From contig JAJEKV010000025.1 in NCBI GenBank assembly GCA_021234155.1, forward strand, positions 16,423,094 through 16,487,093: a stretch of DNA of 64,000 nt. Direction: 5' to 3'. The notes under the pieces are model-generated. The model saw only the letters and a program-made list of their open reading frames with translations, had not been told where the DNA came from and ran no database searches. Both the position numbers and the translations under genes were made by a program. Each line of letters starts with the position of its first letter. The stretch's first letter is position 1. Positions 1 through 10,584 of the stretch are shown here, in pieces. This DNA is from Isoetes taiwanensis (taxonomy: Eukaryota > Streptophyta > Lycopodiopsida > Isoetales > Isoetaceae).

Positions 1-3
1 TTC

Positions 4-530
4 ATGCCCCCCGTCATGGTTCCTCAGAACTCTGTTCAACCTCAGCAAGCAAATCCACAACGCGCTCACATCTGGTGTACTATTTGTAAATATCAAGGTC
101 ATCTGGCAAATGAATGCAATGCCTCCAATGGACCTCCTCATTGTAAACGCTGCAATATGTGCAATCATGCCACGGAAGAATGCACGCGATCTCATCCTAC
201 ACCTTTTCGTAATAAAATGGTCTTTCAAGTCCAGACCACCCCTCAACAACAACAGTCCTATCAGCCTCAGCAGTATCCAACTCAACAACAGCCACAGTAT
301 CAACAACAGCAGCAATCTCAGCAGCCACGGGGACAAGGCAACCGTCCTCCCTTTGATCCTTCCAAGGCTCAATGTTATCATTGTCATGAATGGGGTCACA
401 CCACCACGGCATGTCCTCAACTGCCTCAAGTTCAAGTTCAACTTCCAGGTTTCAATCAACCGGCTCACGGCTTATCAACTCTGGGTGGCCAACGGGAAAC
501 AGGGCCCTCGTCCTGTTTTGCGGAAGCCTC
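4..530 (+). pseudogene. gag C-terminus with three CCHC zinc knuckles
   Basis: Three C-x2-C-x4-H-x4-C knuckles lie at residues 25-38, 47-60 and 124-137 of the frame opening at base 4. A Q/P/Y-rich linker of about 60 residues separates the second from the third. Such knuckles bind genomic RNA during packaging in LTR retrotransposons. The frame stays open to 645, but coding sense passes to the next frame at about 450-490, so a one-base frameshift has fused noise onto the end. Three knuckles is more than the usual one or two. The true gag start lies left of the window. Confidence 0.8.
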
Positions 531-1510
531 CTCGACCGCTTCAACAACAGCGACCTCAGCAAGCTGCGTCTACTTCCAATCCTATGGATCAACAAGCTCA
601 GGAGGAGATTTATCAGGCTCTCAACCCTCCTGTCCAGCAGTCTAACTGGGTTGGTCTCGTTGCGCGTCACACTCGGGCTTCATGCCCTTTGACTATCATT
701 CCGCATGACACGCAACCCGCTTTTGCTGTGGAAACTATCCCTCATGAGGATGACAAAAAAGTTCACTTCGCACCTGATCTTGACAAACTTATGCCTCACG
801 TCATGCCTAAAGTGAGACAAAGTATTCTGCAACTCATGCAGGCTGCGGAAGGACGAACCTTGGCAAATGTTCACGCCACCACCCGGGCTCAGCAGCGTCA
901 GGCAGCACCGTCATCATCCACCAGTGCATGCTCTCAGCCATATCCAAATATTGCTGCTGAGGTCGAGCTTCTCAAAAAAGTCTCTGCTTCTTTACCACAG
1001 TCCCCAGCTCCATTGGACCCTGCGGACCCTTTTTCACATGTCCCATTGGAACTTCAGGAAGAACTTGCCAAGATCAAGATTCCTTTGAGCCTGGCAACCA
1101 TTTTGAAACTCTGTCCGGCTCTCAAAGATCAGTTACCTCTTCCCACGGTTCTGGTTGGAGCTGTTGCAACTTCAATACCCACGGTGCATGCCACGGTGGG
1201 CAATCAGCACATCAATCATGTCCAAATTGATGGTGGTAGTGCCGTCAATCTCATTACTGATAAACTCAGGAAGTAATTGGGCATCAAACAATTATATCGT
1301 GCCCCTTATGACATCAAGTTGGCAAATGGCCATATCACGCGTCCTCAAGGTATCACTCCTCTTCTCCACATCAGCATTGGTGATCTCAAATTCCCTTTGG
1401 AATTTGGTGTTTGGAAAGCTGGAGAGGATCCTGGTGACTATGAAATGCTGGCTGGACGACCTTTTCTCCGACAGGCCAAGAGTATTCATTACTGGGCCAC
1501 GGACCAACTC
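470..1510 (+). pseudogene. retrotransposon aspartic protease region
   Basis: The second frame encodes a spacer of about 230 residues and then a retropepsin-like fold. The active-site segment reads VQIDGGSAVNLIT near 1225-1263, and the flap-to-end segment LAGRPFL lies near 1450-1470. A TAA at 1274-1276 interrupts the frame between them, but the same frame continues as protease on the far side, so this is a mutation inside one domain and not a gene end. The catalytic triplet is D-G-G where D-T-G or D-S-G is usual. A frameshift near 1505 moves coding into the first frame. Confidence 0.75.
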
Positions 1511-2265
1511 GTTACACTAATGGCCATCTCAATGCCACCATGGATCTGGAAACTGGTCAACTGATCTCTGTCGAGAATGCTGAACCTTCCATCTCTGACA
1601 CTGACTCTGAAGAAGCACAAAATATTTATCATGTTCAAGCTCCTCCAGCGGGTCTCCCTCTCTCATCTTACCCTGAGTATGCTGATCCTTGGGGTGACAT
1701 GACGCTTGACCAGGACCAGGCTGTGGCCGCTCTCTTGGACCCTTACCTGGCTTCCTGCAATCGCATTCAACGTCTTGATCATTTTTCTAAACCCATTCCT
1801 TCTTCAGACCCAGTTGATGTTCATGCCGTCATGCAACAACCCTTGCTTGATGACGCTCAGCAGCCTCTTTTCTTCACGATGCAAAATGCTGCTCCTCCCG
1901 TCATGCTTCAGCCTCCTGCTCATCAAGTTCAGGACACGGAGGTTGTTCCTCACATTCAAACTCCAGAAGTGGAAATCGTGGACATTGGAAACAATCAACC
2001 AGTCCGCTTAGCTGCTAAACTTCCACCGACCTATAAAGCACGCGCTGTGACGCTGTTCAAGAAATTCAAACATATTTTTGCTTGGAGCTACAAAGACCTT
2101 CGAGGTATCAAAAAAGAATTGGGGGAACTCACCATTCCTACCAAATCTGATGCACGCCCAATCTAGCAACGACAGTATCGGCTCAACCCAAATTACCGTG
2201 ACCGCGTCAAGGCTGAAATTGACAAACTCTTGGCTGCTGGCCTGATTTATGAGGTCAAACATTCA
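1507..2265 (+). pseudogene. gypsy pol linker and N-terminus of reverse transcriptase
   Basis: The first frame runs through an acidic linker and reaches the conserved entry into Ty3/gypsy RT: the FKHIFAWSYKDLRGI block near 2065-2110, then RQYRLNP and KLLAAGLIYEV near 2170-2253. A TAG at 2164-2166 lies just before QRQYRLNP, where an in-frame codon is expected. Sequence homologous to RT stops at 2265, before any catalytic motif. The next expected residues, WVSPIVIALK, occur on the minus strand from about 42991 downward. Confidence 0.82.
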
Positions 2266-2393
2266 ATGAAGAGAAGATAGAATGGTGGTCTGATGCTTCA
2301 AGTGGGCAGACTTGAATGACCATTATCACAATGAAGAGAAGTTAGAGTTGTGGTTTGATGCTTCAACTGGGCAGCCCTGAACGACCATAAACA
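2264..2393 (+). repeat. two-copy 65-bp tandem repeat at the gypsy breakpoint
   Basis: The unit beginning CAATGAAGAGAAG occurs at 2264 and again at 2329, so the period is 65 bp. Each copy contains GATGCTTCAA.TGGGCAG and a GAC-CAT-A segment. It starts exactly where gypsy RT homology ends. A diverged version of the same unit appears at the other gypsy end (reverse complement of about 42991-43046). Confidence 0.75.
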
Positions 2394-3376
2394 TGTTGAC
2401 CTAGAAGATGTACATGCTTGCCATGCTTTATTCTACTCCACTCCTCATCAAATTCCTCCATGTAAATCGACAAGACGTGGGAATTTGTTTAGAGAGGAGG
2501 CTATTAATGGAAAAGATAGCGCTTCAAGCAAACACTTGTTTAGAGTTTGTGTTTTCGGGTCCTTGAGGGTGGGTAGCAATATTTGTATTGTTCCAATGAT
2601 GTAGATCATTTTTAGGAGAATATGCTTTGGTTTATGCAGTCTATTCTCATGAAAAAACTTTATTTCAGAAAATTCTCTTACGCTATATTGTAAAAGAACA
2701 AATATAAAACCCATCATCTCGTAGTTGCATTTTTCATCATTACATATTCTAATGGTAACAATTCATAATGCTTTGGCACCTTGTTTCTCTTTTGTTTATC
2801 GTTTTCTTTTCAAACATGGAGTCCTCTACAAGATGCCCAAACCACATTCTTGTAGTTCAACAAACAATGCATGGGAAGTTGACTTCATATTTCAACTAGC
2901 CACTGAGATGGAAACCAAGTGAAAACAAAAGGAATAGAAAACTGATGGTTTACAATACAGAAAGAAGATTACGTGTTGGGGAGTGTGTTCAGTAATCACT
3001 TGAATGAATGTGAAGGGAATGGAGTTGGACAACATAGGATATGTGAGATGTGAGACGATGTTCTCGAAATGTGGACCTAAGTTTGAGATGAGGCTAGTAT
3101 GAAATGGCTGGATGCTGAATGTTCACACTTTGTTATGGCACTGAGTAGAGTGAAGGAAGGGAGATGCTATCTTTAAGGACTCGTTCCCTTGCTCACCAAG
3201 GAAAGAACAAAAGCAAGCTACCAATGTTTTCGAAAGGGAAGGAAAAACATTCCAAAGGGGAAGCCATGGGATGGCCTTTCCAAATAATAATGGCCAAGGC
3301 CGTTCCATGATGGCAAAAACAAACCCAACAATTAATACAGAATAACGAAAATGCGAAAACAAAAAAATATAATTAA
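2394..3376. other. intergenic, no gene recognised
   Basis: One plus-strand frame is open from about 2385 to 2606 and reads through the second tandem-repeat copy, but it has no start codon and no recognised domain. The rest is AT-rich, with nothing resembling a gene, LTR or transposon end. Confidence 0.5.
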
Positions 3377-4181
3377 GTGCCGAAAAGGCCAAAAATAAAG
3401 GGCAGCGGGGCGGTCGCGAACTCGAACCCAACGGCGGGAGCCGGGCAGCGAAAAAAGGAATGGGACCGAAGCCTGCCCGCTGCCCGCCCCCTACAACAAG
3501 CTAGTTTTCTCTACTTAGAAAGGCTGCTTGATTCTTCGTCTTCTTCACAACCGCCGGACTTGGCTATGGCGATCCAAACTTCGCTCTAGCATTCCCGGGC
3601 CTTCCCGAGCTATTTTTTCTTTGTGGGTTCTCTTTTCCGAGCCCTTTCGTCGCTTCCTATCCCTTTTTTCCACCGGATTTGCCCCAAATTTCAATCCAGC
3701 CCTTTCCTCTTCTGATTCTTCCTCTTCCTCCTCTTCTTTATGCCCTTTTCTTCCCTTTTTTTCTTTCCTTGCTTTCTTTGATCCGCTTCCGGCTTCTTCC
3801 TTTCTCTTTATTGAGCTCTCAGACATCTCTAGATCTGTTTCTTTTCTTTGCCTCATCTCAATCCATCTTTTCTTCGTTTATAATTTCCTATGGTTCAGCT
3901 TATCCTTCACTGCCTTTGCTTTAGAAGTAAGAAGCAATCCCATTTTTTGCTTAGGATCTAGCGCAGCTCTGTTTTGAGCTAGTAGTTTGCTTGTCTAGAT
4001 TGTTCAAATGATTCCGGTGGCAAAATCGATCTGTCTGATCCGTTTGGCATGCCAGATTCAGCTCGAAGCAGCTTAACCAGCTGGAAAAAGACTTGGGCCG
4101 GGTCCAATTCTCACTTCAAAATTGACTGGAGCTGGCAATTAAGCTAAGAATCTGGTCTTGCCGAGCTTAAGCTTTTTGGCT
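3377..4181 (+). promoter_or_regulatory. probable promoter and pyrimidine-rich leader of the zinc-finger gene
   Basis: A GC-rich patch at about 3395-3495 contains an inverted pair around GGGCAGCGGGG and CCCGCTGCCCGCC. It is followed at about 3590-3870 by a long C/T-rich stretch typical of plant 5' leaders. The first ATG opening a long frame is at 4182. No clear TATA box was seen, and the transcription start is not defined. An acidic minus-strand ORF here simply mirrors the CT tract. Confidence 0.4.
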
Positions 4182-6086
4182 ATGGCTTCCTTAGCGGGTA
4201 CTCAATTCTTGGGCGAATTAACTTTCGCTTGGAGCTACGAACGGGAGGGATATGAAGGATCTAAAGCAAGCATGAGCTGCAAGGTCGCCAATCCCGATTC
4301 AATGGACAGTTCTTTGATAAATTCTAGCCATGTCTGTCGGATTTGCAAGAGGGAATTTAGCTCCGGTAGAGCATTAGGAGGCCACATGCGAGCTCATGGT
4401 TCGATCGCATTAGAAAATGCAAATCGCGGACAGGTTTGGAAAGATCAAGCAAATAAAACATCCGGCAATTCGAGCTCGGCCCAGAATAATCAGATCAGAT
4501 TTAGGGCTCATGCAGAAGAAGGGTCATCGCCGTACTTGGGTTCTTCTTGCAAGAACAATATTTCTAGGTCATGCAGCAGTCCGGGGGATCAGATTTTCAA
4601 GGGCAAGAAAAAATTTATGACAGGTAGTGAGGATCAAGAAGCGGATTCTATGAGGTTAAGCAGCAGCTCGGATCAATTTTTTTTGAAGAAAAAAGGATAT
4701 GGAGATCCATTGTATGGGCTAAGAAGAAATCCCAAGAGGAGTAGAAGATTTGTAGACCATGAATATGCTATGGAGATTGCTTCCGGAGCTCCGGCGGGCA
4801 AAAAGGGCGGATTAATCTTGCAAGACAAGGCACAGGCATGCACAGAATGTGGAAAGGAATTTTCATCTTGGAAAGCTCTATTTGGGCATATGAGATGCCA
4901 CCCAGAAAGAGAATGGCGAGGAATTCATCGGCCTGGAGTCGAAAAAAAGCTCGCTAATTCTCGCCGGATCATGGGTTCCTTAGTTCCGGCCGAATCTGAA
5001 TCTGAAAGCAAGCATACAAGCAAAATTTCTGATAATGGGTCTGATACAGAAAGCATCGAAGCTGCGTATATGAATGGCAGCACCGGCTCGAGCTTCAAAT
5101 TTGAAAAAATCAGAGGAAAAGGAAAGAGATCGAAGCGGAGCAGAAAGTATGAGGATCCAACAACTCCGAAAGAGATTAAGGAAGCTCAGGATATGGCGGA
5201 TTGTTTAGTTTTGCTTGCATGTGCAGGAGAGAGCACCGGATTGCTTGAAAATAAGTCTGATAGTGAAGATACAGTGTCGGAAAGGGATGAAACAGGGAAT
5301 TGGAATGGATTTGAGCATCTGGGTCGGAAGGGATTCTACTCCAAAACTGAGATTGATGATTCTAGCTTGTGTGGGGATGGATTTAGTGAAGAAATGAATG
5401 ATTCAAGGATTAAATATGAGTGTTCTACGTGCAAGAAAGTTTTTAAAACTCATCAGGCTTTAGGTGGGCACAGAGCGAGCCATAAACGAGTTAAGGGCTG
5501 CTTTGCTAGAACTTATAATGGTAATGAAGAGGTTCAAGAGAGTTTTGCAGATGAAGAAATTCTTACTGACGACGAATTTGGGTTTCCTGTTCGACCGGAT
5601 GGGCAAATTGGGCGATCTGAGGAGCGTTTTGGGCAGTGTTTTGAAATTGAAGAGAGTTTTGGCCGGAAGATGAAAAGCCACCATGAATGCTCCATCTGCC
5701 ACAGGGTTTTCAATTCCGGCCAAGCTCTTGGCGGGCACAAAAGATGCCACTGGGGTATTAGCGGAAACGAAAAATTCGATGCTGGGTCTAATTCTGCTTC
5801 CAGTTCTAGACAATCTGTTCTGGTTTCTAATTCTAATCCGCCCAAAATCTCAAATCCTGCTAAACAGCTCCGGAATGGAAAAATCGAATTGCTCGATCTT
5901 AATCTTCCTGCTCCTGTCGAAGACGAAGATGAAGAACAGAATTATGATACCGAAACTGTTGAATTGGGCTTGAATTTGCCTCGTCTTGTTCCGGCCTACG
6001 AATTCAAGCTCAGCTGCCAGGTTTTGGATCAAAGCCATGGCAGAGAATGCTTCAGTTCTTCCCTCTGCCTGAATCCGGCCTTCTAA
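4182..6086 (+). CDS. C2H2 zinc-finger transcription factor, ZAT-like, four fingers, EAR motif
   Basis: An intact, intronless frame of 634 residues. Upstream codons are open to 4158 but lack an ATG; the start at 4182 reads MASLAG. Four C-x2-C-x12-H-x3-H fingers place their ligands at 52/55/68/72, 220/223/236/240, 414/417/430/434 and 503/506/519/523. Fingers 3 and 4 carry the plant-specific QALGGH helix; finger 1 has RALGGH and finger 2 KALFGH. Basic KRSRR and KRSKRSRK patches could be nuclear signals. An acidic Leu-rich helix (DMADCLVLL, about 337-345) resembles the L-box of ZAT proteins. The C-terminus has LLDLNLP at about 570-576, a DLN-type EAR repression motif, and a second LGLNL. Family knowledge points to a nuclear, probably stress or developmental, transcriptional repressor. 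Four widely spaced fingers is more than the usual one to three. This is the one solid host gene in the window. Confidence 0.93.
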   Translation: MASLAGTQFLGELTFAWSYEREGYEGSKASMSCKVANPDSMDSSLINSSHVCRICKREFSSGRALGGHMRAHGSIALENANRGQVWKDQANKTSGNSSSAQNNQIRFRAHAEEGSSPYLGSSCKNNISRSCSSPGDQIFKGKKKFMTGSEDQEADSMRLSSSSDQFFLKKKGYGDPLYGLRRNPKRSRRFVDHEYAMEIASGAPAGKKGGLILQDKAQACTECGKEFSSWKALFGHMRCHPEREWRGIHRPGVEKKLANSRRIMGSLVPAESESESKHTSKISDNGSDTESIEAAYMNGSTGSSFKFEKIRGKGKRSKRSRKYEDPTTPKEIKEAQDMADCLVLLACAGESTGLLENKSDSEDTVSERDETGNWNGFEHLGRKGFYSKTEIDDSSLCGDGFSEEMNDSRIKYECSTCKKVFKTHQALGGHRASHKRVKGCFARTYNGNEEVQESFADEEILTDDEFGFPVRPDGQIGRSEERFGQCFEIEESFGRKMKSHHECSICHRVFNSGQALGGHKRCHWGISGNEKFDAGSNSASSSRQSVLVSNSNPPKISNPAKQLRNGKIELLDLNLPAPVEDEDEEQNYDTETVELGLNLPRLVPAYEFKLSCQVLDQSHGRECFSSSLCLNPAF

Positions 6087-6660
6087 TTTATTCTAAACTG
6101 TTAATTTTTGTTCTTGATCTGTAAAATTTGTCCCCCAAATGGGTAGTTGTGTAAAATCCTTGCAAGATCGGTACTGATCACAATGTATTAAGATGAATCA
6201 AGAACAGTTGAATTCTTTGCGAGCGGGAAGAAATTAGTTTCCAACCTTTTTTTTCTGGTTTCTTTTCTTGTGCGATCGGATGATCCGGGGAAGGCCGAAT
6301 CTGATTCTAGTTACTATTTAAATTGATTTCTGCTCATTGATTGAACAAGCTTGATAATGATTCTGCTACTGGCTCATTTTTACTGTTTGATTCATCAGCT
6401 GATCCAGTACTTATGGTGGAGTATTTAATTTGGAGCCTACATTGATTAAGCTGGATCATTTCGCTGATCCGGCGGGGCAGGGTGTAACAAATTTTTACCG
6501 GATTGGGAATTGAGCGACAAAATCTTGAATTCTTTATAAGATTTTGTTGGGGTGCGAAAGGAATTGATGGATCGGAAACGAAGCAGGGATTTGTTGGGAG
6601 GTCTGATTTGGGCGTTGTTGGGGACTTACCGGAGTTGAAGAATAGGGTGGAGTGATACAG
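6087..6660 (+). other. 3' flank of the zinc-finger gene
   Basis: AT-rich sequence with TGTAAAAT-type elements at about 6119-6160 that could act in 3' end formation. No ORF or repeat is recognised. Confidence 0.4.
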
Positions 6661-6829
6661 GGACCCGATATCACCATATGAGGTTGTTACGGGTTCCCGG
6701 TATCACTGGCCATCAGGGGGCCCGTTATCACCGTCTGGTGTGCATGCGTGGTATGGGATTCCGATATTGGCATTGATCCGGGCCCGTTATCACCAGCATG
6801 GGAGTGGTGTTAGCGGGATCCGATATCGG
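6661..6829. repeat. cluster of six degenerate GGG-CCCG-TATCACC motifs
   Basis: Motifs close to GGGNCCCGNTATCACC start near 6661, 6691, 6716, 6755, 6778 and 6813, spaced 23-39 bp apart. Several contain the palindrome GATATC. The spacers between them are not similar, so this is a cluster of short motifs and not a clean tandem array. Confidence 0.6.
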
Positions 6830-7301
6830 CCCGAGAGGAAGACGTGGCTTTACCGGGGTGACCGGTTTAGCAGGAGGAGATGTAATTAGAAAGATTGTAG
6901 AGGGATTACCTACTATATGCGGTCCTGTTGATGGGGCTTGACAGGTGCACGTGAAAAGCGGAGGTTTCTGTGTTGCAGTTAAAAGTACAGTTAGCTTCAG
7001 TTACGCCTTCCGTTAACGTCCCAACGTGCCCTTTCTGCCTCCCCCTTTATTTGTTTATTTATGCCCCCTTTTTTTTACGGCATTTGTTTATTTCTGCCTT
7101 CCTTTTTTTTTTCTTTTTGTTTTGAGGTATTTCTGCCTTTCTCGTGTGCCTCTCTGCATGTGGCCCCTCTCTCTCTTATGCTTCATACTTCTCCCATGTT
7201 TTAGTGCTGGAATTTGCCTCTCCACAATGTGGCTTTATATTAGCCATTTATATGGCCCTTCTCGGGCTCTCCTCAAGTGTAACCCATGACCCCTCAACCT
7301 T

Positions 7302-7353
7302 GGATTGTTGCATTCACTGTCTATCTTGGATGATTGCATTCACTCTCTATCTT
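7302..7353. repeat. two-copy 26-bp tandem repeat
   Basis: GGATTGTTGCATTCACTGT plus CTATCTT at 7302-7327 is repeated with few changes at 7328-7353. Confidence 0.75.
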
Positions 7354-7379
7354 CGCGCCTCATCCTTGCCAACCGTGAA

Positions 7380-7493
7380 CCTCCACTTGCCAGATCCCAA
7401 AAGTTCTCCTGTTCAATTCCACACATCTGCCTTTAACCTCCACATGCAAGAACCCAAAAGTTCTCCCCATTCAATTCCCCTCATCTGCCTTCG
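7380..7493. repeat. two-copy 57-bp tandem repeat
   Basis: The segment starting CCTCCACTTGCCAGATCCC at 7380 recurs as CCTCCACATGCAAGAACCC at 7437. Both copies continue through AAAAGTTCTCC and CATCTGCCTT. Confidence 0.75.
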
Positions 7494-9861
7494 CCTTCGA
7501 ACATAAAACACAATGAAATGAAATGAAGTGTCTATTACGTCTCCCTTGAGTCCCAGCCCAGCCCCTCTTCTCTATCCCTCGCATCCGTCGTAGGATTTCC
7601 CGCCTGACATTCCTCTAGCCACAGTGCCCCCGACGTTCACTTCTCAACAGTTCGCCCAACATCTGCCTTGATTTCAGCTTACGTGCATGAGCTGAAGTTC
7701 ATCATCATGTCATGTACATATCTAAATTATTGTTTTTTGCAACTTATGTTGCAAGTGACAACAACCCCCAATACAAGGATCGTCTCACGTGAAGCCCCAC
7801 CGTCATGCTTCACGTATAGGTCGAGAAGCTTAGCAAAGCAAAACAACACGTGGACGTACGAGAACTGAGTAAATCAATGATTTTAAGAACAAGCTTCTTC
7901 CTTTCTCTATCTCTACTTTTGTGCATCCTTGTCATTGCTTAGCATAAACGGTTGAGATTGTCTTTCTTTGTGCTAAAAAAATCATGCTTACGTACAAAAT
8001 TTGTATACTGTTAATATCGTGTTTAGATTGTAGGAGCACGAACTACATGATAAATCCTGTAATGTTTATCCATTACAACCGTGGGGTTGAATTACTTTGA
8101 TGCAGCTCCCTAGTAAAAGCCCACAAGGGCATTTTATACAATACAAAAACAATGTACCAAGAGTGTATCTTTCACTTTGCATTCCTTTTCATTGCTTACT
8201 ATAAAAGGTTGGAAATGCCTCTCATCATTACTTAAAGAGCTCGTGTTTGATTGATGAACTTGTGACTACTAAAAGACTTTATACGCTTTGCATTCTACTG
8301 GTCCGCAATATCTACTCCATATTCATTTAACTTAAGGCCATATTGTATTATGGATCAGTTACAGGGCCCCATCTCATCTCTTGATTTGCGCTGAAGATGC
8401 ATACAATGCAAGTTATGCTAGGGTTGTAATCTATGTGCAAGTTGTGTTGGGGTTGTGATCTATGTGTGACTATTGTGTCGCATGTCTTCTATAGATTTAA
8501 GCTTGCATATTAGGCTGTAGGCTCCACATATGTCATTCTTTTGGTTTCATATTCTACGACATGATTCATGAACAATAGAAATAAGGCAATAAAATTTTAA
8601 GCGCGAGTGTTATATGTTACAAAAAGGGACAAAATATTTAAATATATAAGATCACGAGTGGAACAATCTTTTGAAAGATGCACTCAATGGTATGGCATGT
8701 TTGCCATTTTCTCATTTTGCATTTATGGTTTAGCATCATCAAGCATGTTAAACCCTACAACTATGCATTGATACAACCTAGCACTTGTGCACCTCAAAGA
8801 CACATACAAAATGGGAAATTCAATGCCTTTTTGTCTTGGTCTTGTACACTTAGAATGAGCGCCTTATTTGCTATCCACTGTCTTGTTTTAAACCACAGGT
8901 ATATCTGTGGTATATCCAGGTCTTTGCCATGTTAAATCCATATCAAAAAAGACAAGAAAAAGGAACACAATGTTTTTATGGCGTTAGCCATTTCTTATGG
9001 TTTAAGGCTGATTTAAACACGATGGTGGATGACAAATAAGGCACTCGTGTGTAGAACCCATATGATAAGAAGTCTCTAAAGTTTAGGGGTGGCTCAGCAA
9101 ATAGTGGACCATGGTCCAATATCCATGGCAAAGTCGATCGTGTTTTTCAATACTGGCTCAACACATAATTATTGTCTCTATCTATACCATTGATTAAAAT
9201 GGGTAATTGTCTAATTTTGATCCACAATATGACATTTGGATTATTCTTACTATTTATGAAACACCCATTTCATGTGGAGATTTCATATGCTATATGTGCC
9301 TAGTTTATTCAAGAAAAGTATATGCAATACCTCAAACCAAAAGCTTTTAGGCCATGCATTTAATGGACAAAAGAATCTATTTTGAATGTTTCCTTGTTCA
9401 CATTCCTTAAGTGACCCACTATTGGTACACCCTCCAATATGAAAACATGGTGTGGCTAGATTGCTCAAGACGTCCAAAACAACCCTAAAAAAGTGGATAG
9501 AAAACAGATGGAATTCCCGACTACATACGCATGTTCACACGCATTAGAATCAATAAAAGCATGGAAATTTTGCAATAGTGGGTGCACTCCAAGTCTTATA
9601 CCATTAAAAAGATGATCTTCCTCTTCCCTATTCTAGATGCTCTTCTTCTTCCACTGCCATATAAATTGGGCCATATAGCAACCTTGGTATGGTATGTGCA
9701 TCTCATAGATTAGTTGGTTGCCAACAGACTCCCCTCAGTCTCCTCCTTGGCTGTAGCAATTAAAATTTAGATCAATCCAGTTTTATGTAGGTATCAAAAC
9801 TTTCTTCACATTAAAAATAACCATAGCTTTATGTTTGATTTTACTGTGTGGAATATGCATA

Positions 9862-10197
9862 ATATAGACCTTAAATTGCATTTATTGCCTTGCCTTGCCT
9901 TGCCTTGTTAATAATTTGTCAAACTTAGACACTCATGCTAGTCCACAAAGACTAATGTCCAAGACCACACCCCCGAGCTACCATATTTATATCATTCTAT
10001 TTTCAATGGTATTTTTCTGCTACGACTTTAGCCCTTTTTTATTTTACAAGCCTTTTTAGCATCAAAGCTAAATATAGACCATAAATTGCGTTTATTGCCT
10101 TGCCTTGCCAATAATTTATCAAACTTAGACATTCATGCTAATCCACAAAAGACTAACGTCCAAGACCATACCCTCGAGCTACCATATTTGTATCATA
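9862..10197. repeat. dispersed direct repeat, about 130 bp, with CTTGC microsatellite
   Basis: Copy one at about 9862-9996 and copy two at about 10071-10197 share the order ATATAGACC, TTTATTGCCTTGCC, TCAAACTTAGACA, TCCAAGACCA and GAGCTACCATATTT. Copy one has extra CCTTG units. Copy two directly abuts the MITE-like element at 10204. Confidence 0.75.
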
Positions 10198-10203
10198 CAT
10201 CTT

Positions 10204-10514
10204 CCCCCTTAAACCCCCTTCTGTTTGGGTGCATATTCACACGGGGGTGACTCCGGGCAACGAGAGCTGTTGGATAGGTATATTCACCCCTTATTCCTTA
10301 ATCTACACCGTACACAAAGTTCCTCGTTTGTGGGGTATGGATGTATAGAATTTGTTATACTGTATAACAAGATTTGCAAAATACTATAAGATTTCAGGCA
10401 ATGTACTATATGGTGTTAATTTTGTACGTGCCAAACATAATTACAGGGGCTCTCACTGCCCTACGTCACCCCCCATGTGAATATGCACCCAAACAAAAGG
10501 GGGTTTAAGGGGGG
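10204..10514. mobile_element. MITE-like inverted-repeat element, copy 1
   Basis: The left arm 10204-10251 and the right arm 10466-10514 are near-perfect inverted complements, running from CCCCCTTAAACCCCC inward to GGGGGTGAC. The middle of about 215 bp has no ORF. The whole sequence recurs at about 44790-45100 with high similarity. Right-hand flanking sequence to about 10585, including GCCCCTTCGGGGC, also resembles the right flank of copy 2, so the element probably extends that far. No target duplication was identified. Its superfamily is unknown. Confidence 0.75.
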
Positions 10515-10570
10515 ATTTAATTTTAAGGCGTGTAATGTAATGGTTTGTGTTATAAGTTAAAATTTTTTTT

Positions 10571-10583
10571 GCCCCTTCGGGGC
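10571..10583. repeat. GCCCC-TTC-GGGGC hairpin beside the MITE-like element
   Basis: A perfect 5-bp stem with a 3-base loop, preceded by a T/A run. The same hairpin, with the same approach sequence, lies at about 45237-45249 to the right of copy 2. Confidence 0.6.
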
Positions 10584-10584
10584 T

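Larger units (their letters stand above)
1..2265 (+). mobile_element. 5' part of a Ty3/gypsy retrotransposon (gag to start of RT)
   Basis: This block carries, in order, three gag zinc knuckles, a retroviral-type aspartic protease and the first residues of reverse transcriptase, all on the plus strand. The left edge runs out of the window, so no 5' LTR or gag start is visible. Frameshifts near 470 and 1505 and in-frame stops at 1274 and 2164 make it non-functional. RT homology ends abruptly at 2265, just before the WVSPIV block that normally follows, and unrelated tandem-repeat sequence takes over. The missing remainder of RT, with RNase H and integrase, is found in the opposite orientation at 42991-28107. 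Confidence 0.88.
6830..9861. other. non-coding stretch, no gene recognised
   Basis: Pyrimidine-rich at 7020-7510, then AT-rich. Frames are short and low in complexity. Apart from the tandem repeats at 7302-7493, nothing resembling a gene, RNA gene or transposon end was seen. Confidence 0.5.

Noticed and set aside
3545-3856. Minus-strand acidic/basic 103-codon ORF
   Set aside because: It is the complement of the CT-rich leader; low complexity and no domain.
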